A DNA stretch of 64,000 nt from Pontixanthobacter rizhaonensis (GCF_012972675.1 NZ_JABCRE010000002.1:1539001-1603000); one strand, 5' to 3'; counted from the first letter of the stretch, positions 18,433 through 30,552 are shown. Program-made: numbers and translations. The notes: a model not told the origin generated them from the letters alone.

Positions 18433-19465
18433 CAGGTTGTTCCCGTTTCAGCAGTTCTTGTTTGATTTCAGTTCCATATGCATATCCGCCGAGCGACCCG
18501 TCCGAACGTACCACCCTGTGGCACGGAATCAGAACTGCAACGCTGTTGGCACCATTGGCGCTGCCAGCCGCACGCACAGCTTTGGGATTGCCCGCCGCTG
18601 CGGCAATTTCTGCGTAGGATCGCGTTTCGCCGGGCGGTATCTGGCGCAATTGCTCCCACACCGCCTCCTGAAAAGCAGTGCCTTTCACATCGAGAGGAAT
18701 ATGCGGCGCATGGCCCGGTTGCTCCACCGCCGCGACAACATCGGCCAGCATTTTGGAGAACTCTGCCCCGCCCTCAATCAGTTCCGCATTGGGAAACCGT
18801 TTTTCCAACTCATTGCGATCTTCGGCAAATGACAACCGGCACACGCCCTTGTCAGTCGCCGCAACCAACATTGGCCCCAGGCTCGTATCAGCTACCTTAT
18901 AGCGGATCACCGCACCGCGGCCTCCATTACTCCATGCAGAGGCAGTCATTCCCAATCGGTCCTTATTCTCATCGTAAAAACGGGACGGGCCGGAATAGCC
19001 CGCGGAATATAGAGCATCCGTCACGTTCAAACCGCTAGACAAGGCCTCGCTTGCGCGTTCGCGCCGCAAAGCCCGGTGATATGCTGCGGGCGACAAGCCG
19101 ACCGCACGCTTGAACACGCGCTGCAAGTGTGTGGGTGAATACCCTGTGATAACACCCAGCTTGCCAAGAGATACCAGGGTTTCGCTCCGCCGCAGCACAT
19201 CCAGACAGCGCAAAACCGCTTGTTCATCCGGTGCAATCGTCTCTGGTGTGCAGCGCTTGCATGGACGCAGGCCAGCGGCTTCGGCAGCCGCGCATGTCAG
19301 GTAGAAAACAACATTTTTGCGAAGCGGTTTGCGCGCCGGACAACTTGGCCGACAATAAATACCGGTCGAATGGACACCGGTCACGAACACGCCATCGAAA
19401 TTACGATCTTTGGCGAGTGCAATTTGCCAGCGCTGATTATCAGAGAGGTGCTGCGGTTCCATCAA
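18425..19465 (-). CDS. ada: Ada: methylphosphotriester/O6-methylguanine-DNA methyltransferase and activator
   Basis: The 346-residue bifunctional adaptive-response protein carries all three domains. The N-terminal zinc domain has Cys38, Cys42, Cys69 and Cys72, at the same positions as in E. coli Ada. A methyl group from a phosphotriester is transferred to the first of these. An AraC-type helix-turn-helix domain follows (TGYSPTHLQRVFKRAVGLSP). The C-terminal methyltransferase domain has the PCHRV active site with Cys315. The length is close to that of E. coli Ada. It is divergent from the serine protease gene, with 106 bases between starts, so a self-regulated promoter probably lies there. No clear Ada box was identified. 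Confidence 0.95.
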   Translation of the reverse strand: MMEPQHLSDNQRWQIALAKDRNFDGVFVTGVHSTGIYCRPSCPARKPLRKNVVFYLTCAAAEAAGLRPCKRCTPETIAPDEQAVLRCLDVLRRSETLVSLGKLGVITGYSPTHLQRVFKRAVGLSPAAYHRALRRERASEALSSGLNVTDALYSAGYSGPSRFYDENKDRLGMTASAWSNGGRGAVIRYKVADTSLGPMLVAATDKGVCRLSFAEDRNELEKRFPNAELIEGGAEFSKMLADVVAAVEQPGHAPHIPLDVKGTAFQEAVWEQLRQIPPGETRSYAEIAAAAGNPKAVRAAGSANGANSVAVLIPCHRVVRSDGSLGGYAYGTEIKQELLKREQPDG

Positions 19466-19571
19466 TTACCTCCTATGCCAGTTACTGCTTACGCGAACCA
19501 GCTAAGGAGAAAATTTGCGCACCGCATCCCGAAGCTTGCGGTCAATCGAAACTGGCGTCACAACGGCAAGC

Positions 19572-21155
19572 ATGAACCGTCTTTGCACTGCCATAGCCGC
19601 CCTTGCCGCCTGTGTTGCCATCATGATTGCACCGCAATCTGCCAGTGCCGACCCAGCCGATATCGATGCAGCGGCACGCGGCGTAGTGCGGGTAGTAATT
19701 ATCGATACTGACGGGACCGATGATCTGCTGCTGAGCCATGGCAGCGGCTTTGCCGTTTCTTCTACCCGCATTGTCACCAATGCCCATGTCGTACGCGCGG
19801 TGCTGCGCGACCGGACATTGCGCATCGGCGTGGTTCCATCCGAAGGCGATGATGCCTCTTTCGCAAAGCTGATCGACTACAGCCCCAAAAACGATCTCGC
19901 CTTGATCGAAATTACAGAGGGTCTTCGCCTGCCACCGCTGGTTGTCGCCGGTACAATTGACGAAGAGAACAGCGCTGTTGTGGCCGTAGGTTACCCCGGC
20001 AATGTCGATATGGCGCAGGGGCTGAGAATGCGGGATTATTTCGACTCGCAGCCGCCGGTAAAAAGCCGTGGTTTCTTATCCGGTATCCGCCCTTCGCGGC
20101 AGTTTGACACAGTGCTGCACACCGCACCAATTGCGGGGGGCAATTCAGGCGGGCCGCTGCTCGATGCGTGCGGGAAAGTGATTGGCGTGAATTCCTTTGG
20201 CGCGATGACTGGCGCATCCGATGCAGAATTCTTCTTCGCGATTTCAACCAAAGAATTGCTACCTTTTCTGCGTCAAAACGATGTGACACCGCGTGTAAAT
20301 GCGCTGCCTTGCCGGTCGCTCGCGGATATTGAGGAAGAGGAAGAGCGCCGCACGCAGCTCGCCCAGGAACAAAGCCGTAATGAACTGGCTGCCAAGGCAG
20401 AAGCCGAACGGGAGAAACGTGCCCGCGTCCGTCAAGAAGCGTCGCTCGCCGTCCAAACCGAGCGGGAAAACGCGATGGCAATCGCGGCGATTTTGCTGCT
20501 GGTCGGGGCCGCCGCGGCCTTTATCGCTTTCCAAGCCAAACAGGCAGAGGATGGCGAAAAGAAGATGATGATTGCCGGGACCGTCGCGGCTGTGGCAGTT
20601 GTTGCCGCGCTGGCCCTATGGTTCACGCGGCCGGGCCTCGATGCCATTGACCGGCGCGTAAACGCAGCGATGGCCGATGATGCCGGTGATGCCGGTGATG
20701 ATGGCAATGGTTCGGGTGGAAGCACGATCTCCGTCGCATCAGGCCCTCTCATTTGCACATTGGAAGTAGATCGCAGCAGGATCACCGGCACACCAGAGCG
20801 CGAATTGGAATTTGGCTGGGACGAGCAAGGCTGCGTGAATGATCGCACACAATACGGCTTCGCCAGCGGGTCATGGTCACGGGTGTTCGTGCCGAACGAA
20901 GAAGATGCCGTTTCGGTAAACAGCTTCGATCCCGGCTCGCAGACCTTTACCGTCGACAGGTACCTATTGCGGCGCAGCGCGATGGAGAAAGCCCGCGCTG
21001 AACGCGGTACCTATTCCCCGCCAAGCTGCAATGCTGATGATGCCGCCAATAAGTTGGGTGATATGCAGGGTGCCGTTCTGGATCTATTGCCGGACCGTCC
21101 GAACGAACGGTTGGTATATAGTTGCCGGGCCAAGACAACCGGCGGGGAACCCTAA
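19572..21155 (+). CDS. Membrane-tethered trypsin-like (S1/S1C) serine protease with coiled coil
   Basis: The product has 527 residues from the ATG at 19572, which directly opens a signal peptide ending PQSASA (residue 26). The frame is open upstream to 19515. The catalytic triad is visible: His72 (TNAHVV), Asp108 (KNDLALIE) and Ser192 (GGNSGGPL). After the protease domain comes a charged helical stretch (252-300, Glu/Arg/Ala-rich). Two transmembrane segments follow (301-320 and 333-351), then an Asp/Gly-rich spacer and a C-terminal domain of about 150 residues containing a few cysteines. There is no PDZ domain, so it is not DegP/DegQ. The layout places the protease in the periplasm, and the C-terminal domain is probably there too. 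Its target is unknown. Confidence 0.85.
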   Translation: MNRLCTAIAALAACVAIMIAPQSASADPADIDAAARGVVRVVIIDTDGTDDLLLSHGSGFAVSSTRIVTNAHVVRAVLRDRTLRIGVVPSEGDDASFAKLIDYSPKNDLALIEITEGLRLPPLVVAGTIDEENSAVVAVGYPGNVDMAQGLRMRDYFDSQPPVKSRGFLSGIRPSRQFDTVLHTAPIAGGNSGGPLLDACGKVIGVNSFGAMTGASDAEFFFAISTKELLPFLRQNDVTPRVNALPCRSLADIEEEEERRTQLAQEQSRNELAAKAEAEREKRARVRQEASLAVQTERENAMAIAAILLLVGAAAAFIAFQAKQAEDGEKKMMIAGTVAAVAVVAALALWFTRPGLDAIDRRVNAAMADDAGDAGDDGNGSGGSTISVASGPLICTLEVDRSRITGTPERELEFGWDEQGCVNDRTQYGFASGSWSRVFVPNEEDAVSVNSFDPGSQTFTVDRYLLRRSAMEKARAERGTYSPPSCNADDAANKLGDMQGAVLDLLPDRPNERLVYSCRAKTTGGEP

Positions 21156-21337
21156 TTGCGCTCACGCTAATGCGTCCGAAAGGTCGGCGGAGATGTGGAG
21201 ATTGCAGGTATTTTTGGTGCCGCAACCGCCTCACCAACCATTCTATATGTTCAGACGGTACCGGCCGTCATCGCCATGATCTTTACATTCATGGCGAGAC
21301 TACACGGTCAATATTGATAGGGCGGAAACAGAGTGCT

Positions 21338-22165
21338 CTAAGCCGCCAGTGCCTCACCGCTAAGCGTAATCCGGTGCATTTCGCGGGCGTGGCCCTGATA
21401 ATCATTGATCGCATTGTGCCACGATGTCCGGTTGTCCCAGATGGCGACCGTACCTGGCTTCCATTGCAGGCGGCACTGGTTGTCATCTGTAAGAGCGCGA
21501 TCGAGCAGATCTTGCAACAATGGCAGGCTTTCTTCGCGGGTCTGGCCTACGAAATTTATCGTGAAGCCTGAATTCACATACAGCAGTTTGCGGCCAGTAT
21601 GCGGGTGACGGATCACCACTGGATGGACAGCACCTGTTTTCAAATCCTGCCCGCGCAATTTATCGCCCATATCGGTTTGCGCATAAAGACCGCCTTCTTC
21701 ATATACGTGATCCGCTGTGTGATAGGCCTCCAGCCCCTCGATCCGTTGTTTCAGATCATCCGGAAGCGCATCATAGGCTGCGCCCATATGGGCCCACATC
21801 GTATCCCCGCCTGATGGTGGCAATTGGCGTGCAACCAAAACCGATCCCATTGCCGGGATTTGATCGTAGGAGTGGTCGGTGTGCCAAGCCCCGCCAATAT
21901 TGGTTTGCTGGTCCGCTTCCTTCTTCACTACGGCGATTTCATTGAAATCTTCCTGCAGCGGAAAATAATTGTTCACGTCAATACCGCCCCAGCGACGGCC
22001 AAATTTGATATGGTCTTCAGGAGAGAATTCCTGATCGCGGAATACAGCAACGCCGTGTTCGTAAATTGTGCTCCGGATGGCGTCCATCACCTCGCCTTCG
22101 GCCTCAGCAAGCTGGATACCGGAAACTTCTACGCCGCATTTAGGCGCCATCGGGGTCAATTGCAT
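21338..22165 (-). CDS. TauD/TfdA-family Fe(II)/2-oxoglutarate dioxygenase
   Basis: The product has 275 residues from the ATG at 22165, preceded by an excellent GAGGAGAG ribosome site. An in-frame extension to 22318 is open but does not look like the family. The iron-binding facial triad is His95-Thr-Asp97 in GGAWHTDHSY and His250 in TSWHNAINDY. The 2-oxoglutarate-binding arginine lies shortly after (near residue 262, EMHRITL). The family hydroxylates taurine, alkyl sulfates, phenoxyacids and similar small acids. The substrate cannot be called. A GNAT gene lies upstream on the same strand. Confidence 0.9.
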   Translation of the reverse strand: MQLTPMAPKCGVEVSGIQLAEAEGEVMDAIRSTIYEHGVAVFRDQEFSPEDHIKFGRRWGGIDVNNYFPLQEDFNEIAVVKKEADQQTNIGGAWHTDHSYDQIPAMGSVLVARQLPPSGGDTMWAHMGAAYDALPDDLKQRIEGLEAYHTADHVYEEGGLYAQTDMGDKLRGQDLKTGAVHPVVIRHPHTGRKLLYVNSGFTINFVGQTREESLPLLQDLLDRALTDDNQCRLQWKPGTVAIWDNRTSWHNAINDYQGHAREMHRITLSGEALAA

Positions 22166-22238
22166 TTGTCTCTCCTCGTGCGGATCGTTCAGTGTCCACT
22201 TGCAACCTATCATGCAGAATTTCGCGATTCGGCTCAAG

Positions 22239-22871
22239 TCACCTCGGATCACGCCACATTGGCTCCAATGGTGGACCGCCCTCGCCGCAGGCAAAGCTTC
22301 CTCGCGTCTCAAAACCATGCATGGCGTAATAGGAATGATTGACGGGGTTGGAGTTTTCTAAATAGCAGGCCGTTCCATCACGGTCACAGGCTTCCAAAAC
22401 TGGGGCCAGCAGGGCTTTACCCAAACCGCTGCCTCTGGCTGATGGCCTTGTGCCGATCGTAAACAGATAAAGATGTGGTTCGGCGGGATGATGCTGCGCC
22501 ATAAGCTCGCCCGCCCGTATCGCCCGCCCCAATGATCCCGCAGTCCCGTGGCGAAATTGGCCGATTGCCAGATGCAGTTGCGCCAACGCGGTTAAGTCAT
22601 CATTTGCCCCGGCGACACGATGATCGAACCACATCGTCGCCCCTTCAGTCCCGGCCATGTGGCAAAAACCGCGCTTGCTGTAGATATCGCGGGCCAGCAC
22701 GCGAAAGGCTGAGGCAATCGACCGGGAATTGCCAAACAGCCAGCGATTCACCGGATCATCGCGAAACGCATCAGCTGTGATATCTGCCAATTCACGCCAG
22801 TCGGCCGGTCCGCAGCGGCGGATCCCATTTGGTAGAACAATCTTTATCGCCTCGCCCCTTTTCACTGGCAC
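22239..22871 (-). CDS. GNAT-family N-acetyltransferase
   Basis: The product is 210 residues and resembles the subgroup starting with a RRCGPADWRELADITADAF-like region, in which FRDDPVNRWLF is a common early motif. The acetyl-CoA-binding motif A is visible as TIGTRPSARGSGLGKALL (Q/RxxGxG/A type). Motif B follows near CYLENSNPVNHSYYAMHGF. The acceptor substrate is unknown. The gene lies about 70 bases upstream of the dioxygenase gene on the same strand, and the divergent atp operon begins about 230 bases away. Confidence 0.85.
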   Translation of the reverse strand: MPVKRGEAIKIVLPNGIRRCGPADWRELADITADAFRDDPVNRWLFGNSRSIASAFRVLARDIYSKRGFCHMAGTEGATMWFDHRVAGANDDLTALAQLHLAIGQFRHGTAGSLGRAIRAGELMAQHHPAEPHLYLFTIGTRPSARGSGLGKALLAPVLEACDRDGTACYLENSNPVNHSYYAMHGFETRGSFACGEGGPPLEPMWRDPR

Positions 22872-23103
22872 GCACCCTAAGCCTGTGCGGTGTTTCTAAG
22901 CAATCCCCACGCAATCCCATCATACAAATCCCGTGATTCCCGGCCTTGTCCTCCGCTTTGAATAAAGAATCCTCATTCCTTATCTTGCATCGCAGCATAA
23001 CGGGTGATATGGGCGCGCCAACCTTGCAGGAGACGTCTTTTAGGCCCCCCGTAAGACAGGGTTGATGCATCGTAATTTTTCGAACCCAAGAGGACGAAAG
23101 CGC

Positions 23104-25201
<2,098 letters not shown>

Positions 25202-25229
25202 GAGCCTGAGGAACGAATAGGGAGCCGAC

Positions 25230-26099
25230 ATGGCAAGCCTAAAAGAACTCAAGGATCGGATCGGGTCGGTTAAATCCACCCAGAAGATCACCAAGGCCAA
25301 GCAAATGGTCGCCGCTGCCAAGCTCCGCAAGGCGCAAGCAGCAGCAGAAGAAGCACGCCCTTATGCAGAGCGTCTTTCTGCCGTCATGGCTGCTCTCGCC
25401 TCCAAGGTTTCAGGGGACGATGCACCCAAGCTGCTGGCAGGTACCGGTTCAGACAAACGCCATCTTTTGGTTGTTGTGAACACTGACAAAGGCCTGTGCG
25501 GTGGTTTGAACTCGAACCTCGTTCGTGCAGCCGGTGCTAAGGCGCGCGAATTGACCGCTGCGGGCAAGGACGTTGAGTTCTACCTCGTCGGTAAGAAAGG
25601 CCGTGCGCCATTGAAGCGTGCGTTCCCGAACCAGATCGGGCATCACTTCGACACCAGCGAAGTCCGCACTCCGGGCTTTGAAGAAGCTGCCAGCATCGCT
25701 GACGAATTGGTCGAACTGTATGACGCGGGCAAATTTGATATTGCTCACCTCGTCTATCCGACATTCAAATCCGCGCTCGCGCAGGATCCGACAATCGACC
25801 AGATCATTCCGGTCCCCTCGCCAACAACCGCCGAAGATAGCGACGCGGTTGTTGAATATGAGCCGGGCGAAGAAGAAATCCTCGAAGAACTGCTGCCGCG
25901 CTATGTGAAGACGCAGATCTTTGGTGCGCTGCTGGAAATCATGGCATCCGAACAAGGTGCCTCGATGACTGCGATGGACAACGCAACGCGTAATGCGGGC
26001 GATCTGATCAACAAGCTCACCGTACAATATAACCGCAGCCGTCAGGCCGCGATTACCACTGAACTGATTGAAATTATTGCTGGTGCGGAAGCACTGTAG
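25230..26099 (+). CDS. atpG: F1 ATP synthase subunit gamma
   Basis: AtpG (289 residues) is the rotating central stalk. The N-terminal coiled-coil helix begins [20 protein letters not shown], and the C-terminal helix contains [20 protein letters not shown], both highly conserved. A middle Rossmann-like domain carries [13 protein letters not shown]. An insertion of acidic residues ([15 protein letters not shown]) near residue 210 is as seen in related organisms. The last codons and stop are imperfectly duplicated in the following intergenic gap. Confidence 0.97.
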   Translation: MASLKELKDRIGSVKSTQKITKAKQMVAAAKLRKAQAAAEEARPYAERLSAVMAALASKVSGDDAPKLLAGTGSDKRHLLVVVNTDKGLCGGLNSNLVRAAGAKARELTAAGKDVEFYLVGKKGRAPLKRAFPNQIGHHFDTSEVRTPGFEEAASIADELVELYDAGKFDIAHLVYPTFKSALAQDPTIDQIIPVPSPTTAEDSDAVVEYEPGEEEILEELLPRYVKTQIFGALLEIMASEQGASMTAMDNATRNAGDLINKLTVQYNRSRQAAITTELIEIIAGAEAL

Positions 26100-26133
26100 C
26101 AACCACTTAAACGCTGGCGCGGAAGCGCTGTAA
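26079..26133 (+). repeat. Imperfect duplication of the atpG 3' end
   Basis: The last 21 bases of atpG (26079-26099, coding AGAEAL plus stop) reappear at 26113-26133. There are three mismatches, all at third-codon or synonymous stop positions. The two copies are offset by 34 bases, so the second copy is not in the atpG frame. It lies in the atpG-atpD spacer, upstream of the atpD ribosome site. Confidence 0.85.
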
Positions 26134-27615
<1,482 letters not shown>

Positions 27616-27620
27616 GCACT

Positions 27621-27878
27621 ATGGCACTTCACTTTGAACTCGTAACGCCGGCCAAGCTGGTCCGCTCCGAAGACGTCCACATGGTCGTAGTTCCCGGTGC
27701 GGAAGGCGAGTTCGGTGTGCTGGAAGGCCATGCGCCTTTCATGAGCACGATCCGCGACGGTGCGGTTCAAGTCTTCAAGACAGAGGGCGCTGCGCCTGAA
27801 ACAATCGAAGTGCGCGGCGGCTTTGCTGAAGTGGGCGATAACGGCCTGACAGTTCTGGCAGAACACGTCGAAGCCTAA
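27621..27878 (+). CDS. atpC: F1 ATP synthase subunit epsilon (short form)
   Basis: AtpC has 85 residues, consisting of the N-terminal beta-sandwich only ([53 protein letters not shown]). The C-terminal inhibitory helical hairpin of longer epsilon subunits is absent. Short epsilon subunits are usual in Sphingomonadales and many alphaproteobacteria, where other proteins may inhibit the ATPase. It is the last gene of the operon and is followed by a terminator hairpin. Confidence 0.95.
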   Translation: MALHFELVTPAKLVRSEDVHMVVVPGAEGEFGVLEGHAPFMSTIRDGAVQVFKTEGAAPETIEVRGGFAEVGDNGLTVLAEHVEA

Positions 27879-27901
27879 GCGTTCAAACCGATACACTATT
27901 C

Positions 27902-27930
27902 AAAAGGGCGGCCTGATGGTCGCCCTTTTC
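27902..27930. terminator. Rho-independent terminator of atpHAGDC, probably bidirectional
   Basis: A perfect 9-bp stem, AAAAGGGCG (27902-27910) with CGCCCTTTT (27921-27929), encloses a 10-base loop. The A-run on one side and T-run on the other let it act in both directions. It sits between the convergent atpC and the esterase-like phytase gene, whose stop is at 27938. Confidence 0.9.
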
Positions 27931-27937
27931 TATTCGG

Positions 27938-28948
27938 TCATCCAGTGATTTCAAATTTCAGCAACAGCGTATCCTGCGGCCCCCAATAGTCGAAATTATC
28001 GTCTGAAATCACATAGAGGAAAGTACGGCCCTCCTCTTCCCTGATCGCCAAACCTTCAAAATTATCACTGGGAAGCGCAGCGGTATCGCCCCACATAGCG
28101 ATTGTCTCAGCTGTGTTGGCAAAATCATCAGCGCGCATGTTCAACCGAACAATAGCAGACCCGTTTTTGGGCGAGCTGTCATTACTGAACCCGCGAAACA
28201 AAACATACAGATGACCGGCGCTGTCCGTATCCGCATCGGTCGGCACACCGTCTGACGCAATATGCATATTGGCTGGAGGAGCCACGCTGAAACCCTGTGA
28301 GCCGCCAGAACTTTCCACTTCGCAATTGGGCAAACCGGCCTGCGGCTGTCTTTCGCCGCACATGATCAGCATTGCCGGGCTGTCTTGATCCGCGGGCAAG
28401 GACGCAAGCGTTTCAAGCCCCCGGTTATTGGTAAACTTACGTCCGGCCAATCCTTCATAAGGACGCATTTGATCCGTTTTCAGATCGCCTGAACCAGCCT
28501 TTATCGACGGGTATCGGTGAATTTGGCTGCAATCATATGCCCCGCATCCGTCTTCAAAACCCACGATCCAGCCGCTGCCGAACGGGTTGCGAGTAAGCGC
28601 CTCAGGCTCCAAGCCGCCTTCAAACGCGCCCTCTTCGGTGACTGAAATACCGCTGAGGATTCCCGCATCATTCTCGCTCAGCGCCATCCGGTAGAAACGT
28701 CCACGATCGGTTAGTGCGATCAGTTCTTTGGCTGCTGCATCCAATCTCAACGCAGACACTCCGCCGAATAACGGTTTTCCGCCTTCGATTTTGGTCCCGC
28801 CAACATAGGTCAGCTCACCAACCTGCGTGCCCACATCCCAAACAGCGTCGCTAGGGATGGGTTGAGAGTGAATGGCCTGTCCATAGTTGATGGCAGGGGC
28901 AGCCAACACTAAACCGGCAGCTAAGAACAGACTTGCCCGCAAGATCAT
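27938..28948 (-). CDS. Esterase-like activity of phytase family protein (exported)
   Basis: The 336-residue product has an N-terminal signal peptide (about residues 1-24, hydrophobic LFLAAGLVLAAPAINYGQA). It then shows a beta-propeller-like domain of the family named 'esterase-like activity of phytase'. Recognisable segments are FGGVSALRLD, LIALTDRGRFYRM, GLEPEALTRNPFG and the late NFEGLAIREEEGRTFLYVISDDN. Two cysteine-containing loops may form disulfides. The family is periplasmic or secreted and its natural substrate is mostly unknown. It converges with the atp operon, sharing the terminator. Confidence 0.85.
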   Translation of the reverse strand: MILRASLFLAAGLVLAAPAINYGQAIHSQPIPSDAVWDVGTQVGELTYVGGTKIEGGKPLFGGVSALRLDAAAKELIALTDRGRFYRMALSENDAGILSGISVTEEGAFEGGLEPEALTRNPFGSGWIVGFEDGCGAYDCSQIHRYPSIKAGSGDLKTDQMRPYEGLAGRKFTNNRGLETLASLPADQDSPAMLIMCGERQPQAGLPNCEVESSGGSQGFSVAPPANMHIASDGVPTDADTDSAGHLYVLFRGFSNDSSPKNGSAIVRLNMRADDFANTAETIAMWGDTAALPSDNFEGLAIREEEGRTFLYVISDDNFDYWGPQDTLLLKFEITG

Positions 28949-29046
28949 AAGTAAGCGTCCTACCCGTTAAGAGAAAACCATACCGCAGGCGTACTATGGC
29001 CGCCATTGCGGAGCAATCACCGCGCCCATCGCCAAGATACGCAGCT

Positions 29047-29361
29047 TCACTTCCTACGTTTAACGCGGACATGGAAATCCGGCGGTTTATTCTTCACCCA
29101 TTGGACAAATTTTCCGATATCTGGCTGAGCCAGCACCATCTCTCGATCATCGCCAAACCGCGCAAGCTCAGCGTTGGAAAAATGCAGATGAATGGTCTTA
29201 TGGCAAATCGGATGAACCGGAACGGTCGCCCTGCCCTTCTTGGATTTCGGCACAGTATGATGCCACTGAATTTTCGTTCCAAACGGGCGGCAGCACAGCC
29301 AGCATTTCAAACCGCCTTCGTCATCTGTCATAGGCCCGATTTCCCGATCATCTGACGACAC
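29047..29361 (-). CDS. Small HNH-nuclease-like protein
   Basis: The 104-residue product shows the HNH/zinc layout: CWLCCRPF, then QWHHTVPKSKKGR, then VHPICHKTIHLHF. The CxxC pair, the tandem histidines and the final HxxCH...H are those expected of an HNH fold. The start is probably GTG at 29361, five bases after the Rrf2 stop and with an AGGGTG ribosome site; an ATG at 29331 would give 94 residues. Stand-alone HNH proteins of this size are common in alphaproteobacteria and their biological role is not established. Here it is co-transcribed with an Rrf2 regulator. Confidence 0.75.
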   Translation of the reverse strand: MSSDDREIGPMTDDEGGLKCWLCCRPFGTKIQWHHTVPKSKKGRATVPVHPICHKTIHLHFSNAELARFGDDREMVLAQPDIGKFVQWVKNKPPDFHVRVKRRK

Positions 29362-29364
29362 GTA

Positions 29365-29856
29365 TCACCCTGACTTTTCCCTTATCCATCCAGCCATATC
29401 CATCAAATGTGCCGGGCTCGCGTTGCCGACAAATTCCGATATCAGACTATCCAGCGTTTGCGCGGCCAGCGCGTTCCGGAAAACCTGTTCCGCTTTGCCA
29501 AATGCCGCGGCAATTTCGCATGGGCGCTTGCAGTCCGCCTTCTTCAAAGCACAAGGGCCGTTCTGGCGGATTTCGGAGCATCGGAACGCAGGCTCGGGCC
29601 CCTCTATCGCGCGGACAATGTCAAGCAAGCTGATCATATTAGCCGGTCGTCCCAAACGATAACCACCACCTTTGCCCCGACTGGATTGGACTATACCTGC
29701 CCGCCGCAGTGCCTGCAGCTGCTTGGCCAGATAGGCGGAAGGCAGCTCATAAAATTCAGCCAGCGCCTCTGCGCTCAGTTCGCGTTCCTCCGGCAGTGCC
29801 GCAAGGACGGTGCAGGAATGCGTAGCCCATTCGACACCTCGAGACAGTTTCACCAT
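29365..29856 (-). CDS. Rrf2-family transcriptional regulator with four cysteines
   Basis: The product has 163 residues. The N-terminal winged helix is VEWATHSCTVLAAL and LPSAYLAKQLQALRRAGIVQ, with the Rrf2 wing GKGGGYRLGR at residues 61-70. Four cysteines (93, 102, 109, 113) lie in the region that binds a [2Fe-2S] or [4Fe-4S] cluster in IscR, NsrR and RsrR. A fifth is Cys15. The cluster and signal (iron, nitric oxide or redox) are inference. It is divergently transcribed from a histidine-rich membrane protein, sharing a 60-base control region, and an HNH gene lies immediately downstream. Confidence 0.9.
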   Translation of the reverse strand: MVKLSRGVEWATHSCTVLAALPEERELSAEALAEFYELPSAYLAKQLQALRRAGIVQSSRGKGGGYRLGRPANMISLLDIVRAIEGPEPAFRCSEIRQNGPCALKKADCKRPCEIAAAFGKAEQVFRNALAAQTLDSLISEFVGNASPAHLMDMAGWIREKSG

Positions 29857-29916
29857 TGACTCCTTAATTGGACATATTTTATCCGGATATAAATTATCCG
29901 ATTAAGGAGCCTTGCC
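29857..29916. promoter_or_regulatory. Divergent control region between the Rrf2 regulator and the membrane protein
   Basis: The region has perfect 9-bp inverted arms CTCCTTAAT (29860-29868) and ATTAAGGAG (29901-29909). Each arm contains the AAGGAG ribosome site of the gene on its side. Inside lie two direct TTATCCG copies (29879-29885 and 29894-29900), 15 bases apart. The AT-rich core TATCCGGATA is itself palindromic and is a candidate Rrf2 operator. Both promoters must be packed into this short space. Confidence 0.6.
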
Positions 29917-30528
29917 ATGTCCCGCACAGCCAAACAAGCACATCGCACTCTCGCTATGTTCCTCGGCATCTTTGTGGCCATTCATTTCACGGCCCATTTG
30001 GCAGCGCTGGATAGTATTGCGGCCCACAAAAGCGTGTTGGACTTTGGAAGAGCGATCTACCGCATCCTCCCGATAGAGATCGCATTGCTCGCGGCGTTTG
30101 CGGTACAGATTGTCCTTGGGATACAATTACTGCGCATTATCACAAAAAGAGTGCGCAAGGGGTTTTGGCACTACGCCCAATTCACCAGCGGCGTGATCCT
30201 TGCCGTTTTTATCACCGTCCATAGCAGCGCAGCCATCATAGCCCGTTGGCAATTCGATCTTGATACCAATTTCTACTGGGCAGCCGGGTCGCTGACGGTA
30301 TCGCCCCTGAAATACGGATTTTTTCCATATTATTTTCTGGCAGTGACCGCGTTCTTTACCCACCTTCTTGCCGCCCTGCATTTTCGCAAAGCACGGCCAT
30401 GGCAACCCTATGCCTTGGCGCTGGGCCCGGCGGCTGCCATCCTTATGATGCTTGGGTATAGCGGCTTTCTACACACGGTTGTGTTACCTGAACCGCATCA
30501 GGATTATTTCGCATATTATTTGCCGTAG
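29917..30528 (+). CDS. Five-helix membrane protein with conserved-looking histidines (cytochrome b-like)
   Basis: I do not recognise a named family. The 203-residue product has five likely transmembrane helices, at about 11-31, 53-73, 84-109, 137-155 and 166-187. Histidines fall within or beside helices at 23, 27, 85, 102, 149, 155 and 186. That distribution resembles the succinate dehydrogenase/fumarate reductase cytochrome b fold, which ligates heme with paired histidines; this is inference. It starts with a strong AAGGAG site. It is divergent from an Rrf2 regulator, which suggests control by a redox, iron or NO signal. It could be a heme-dependent respiratory or nitric-oxide-related protein. 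Confidence 0.7.
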   Translation: MSRTAKQAHRTLAMFLGIFVAIHFTAHLAALDSIAAHKSVLDFGRAIYRILPIEIALLAAFAVQIVLGIQLLRIITKRVRKGFWHYAQFTSGVILAVFITVHSSAAIIARWQFDLDTNFYWAAGSLTVSPLKYGFFPYYFLAVTAFFTHLLAALHFRKARPWQPYALALGPAAAILMMLGYSGFLHTVVLPEPHQDYFAYYLP

Positions 30529-30552
30529 AGATCGGCTGTGCGAAACCAATGT

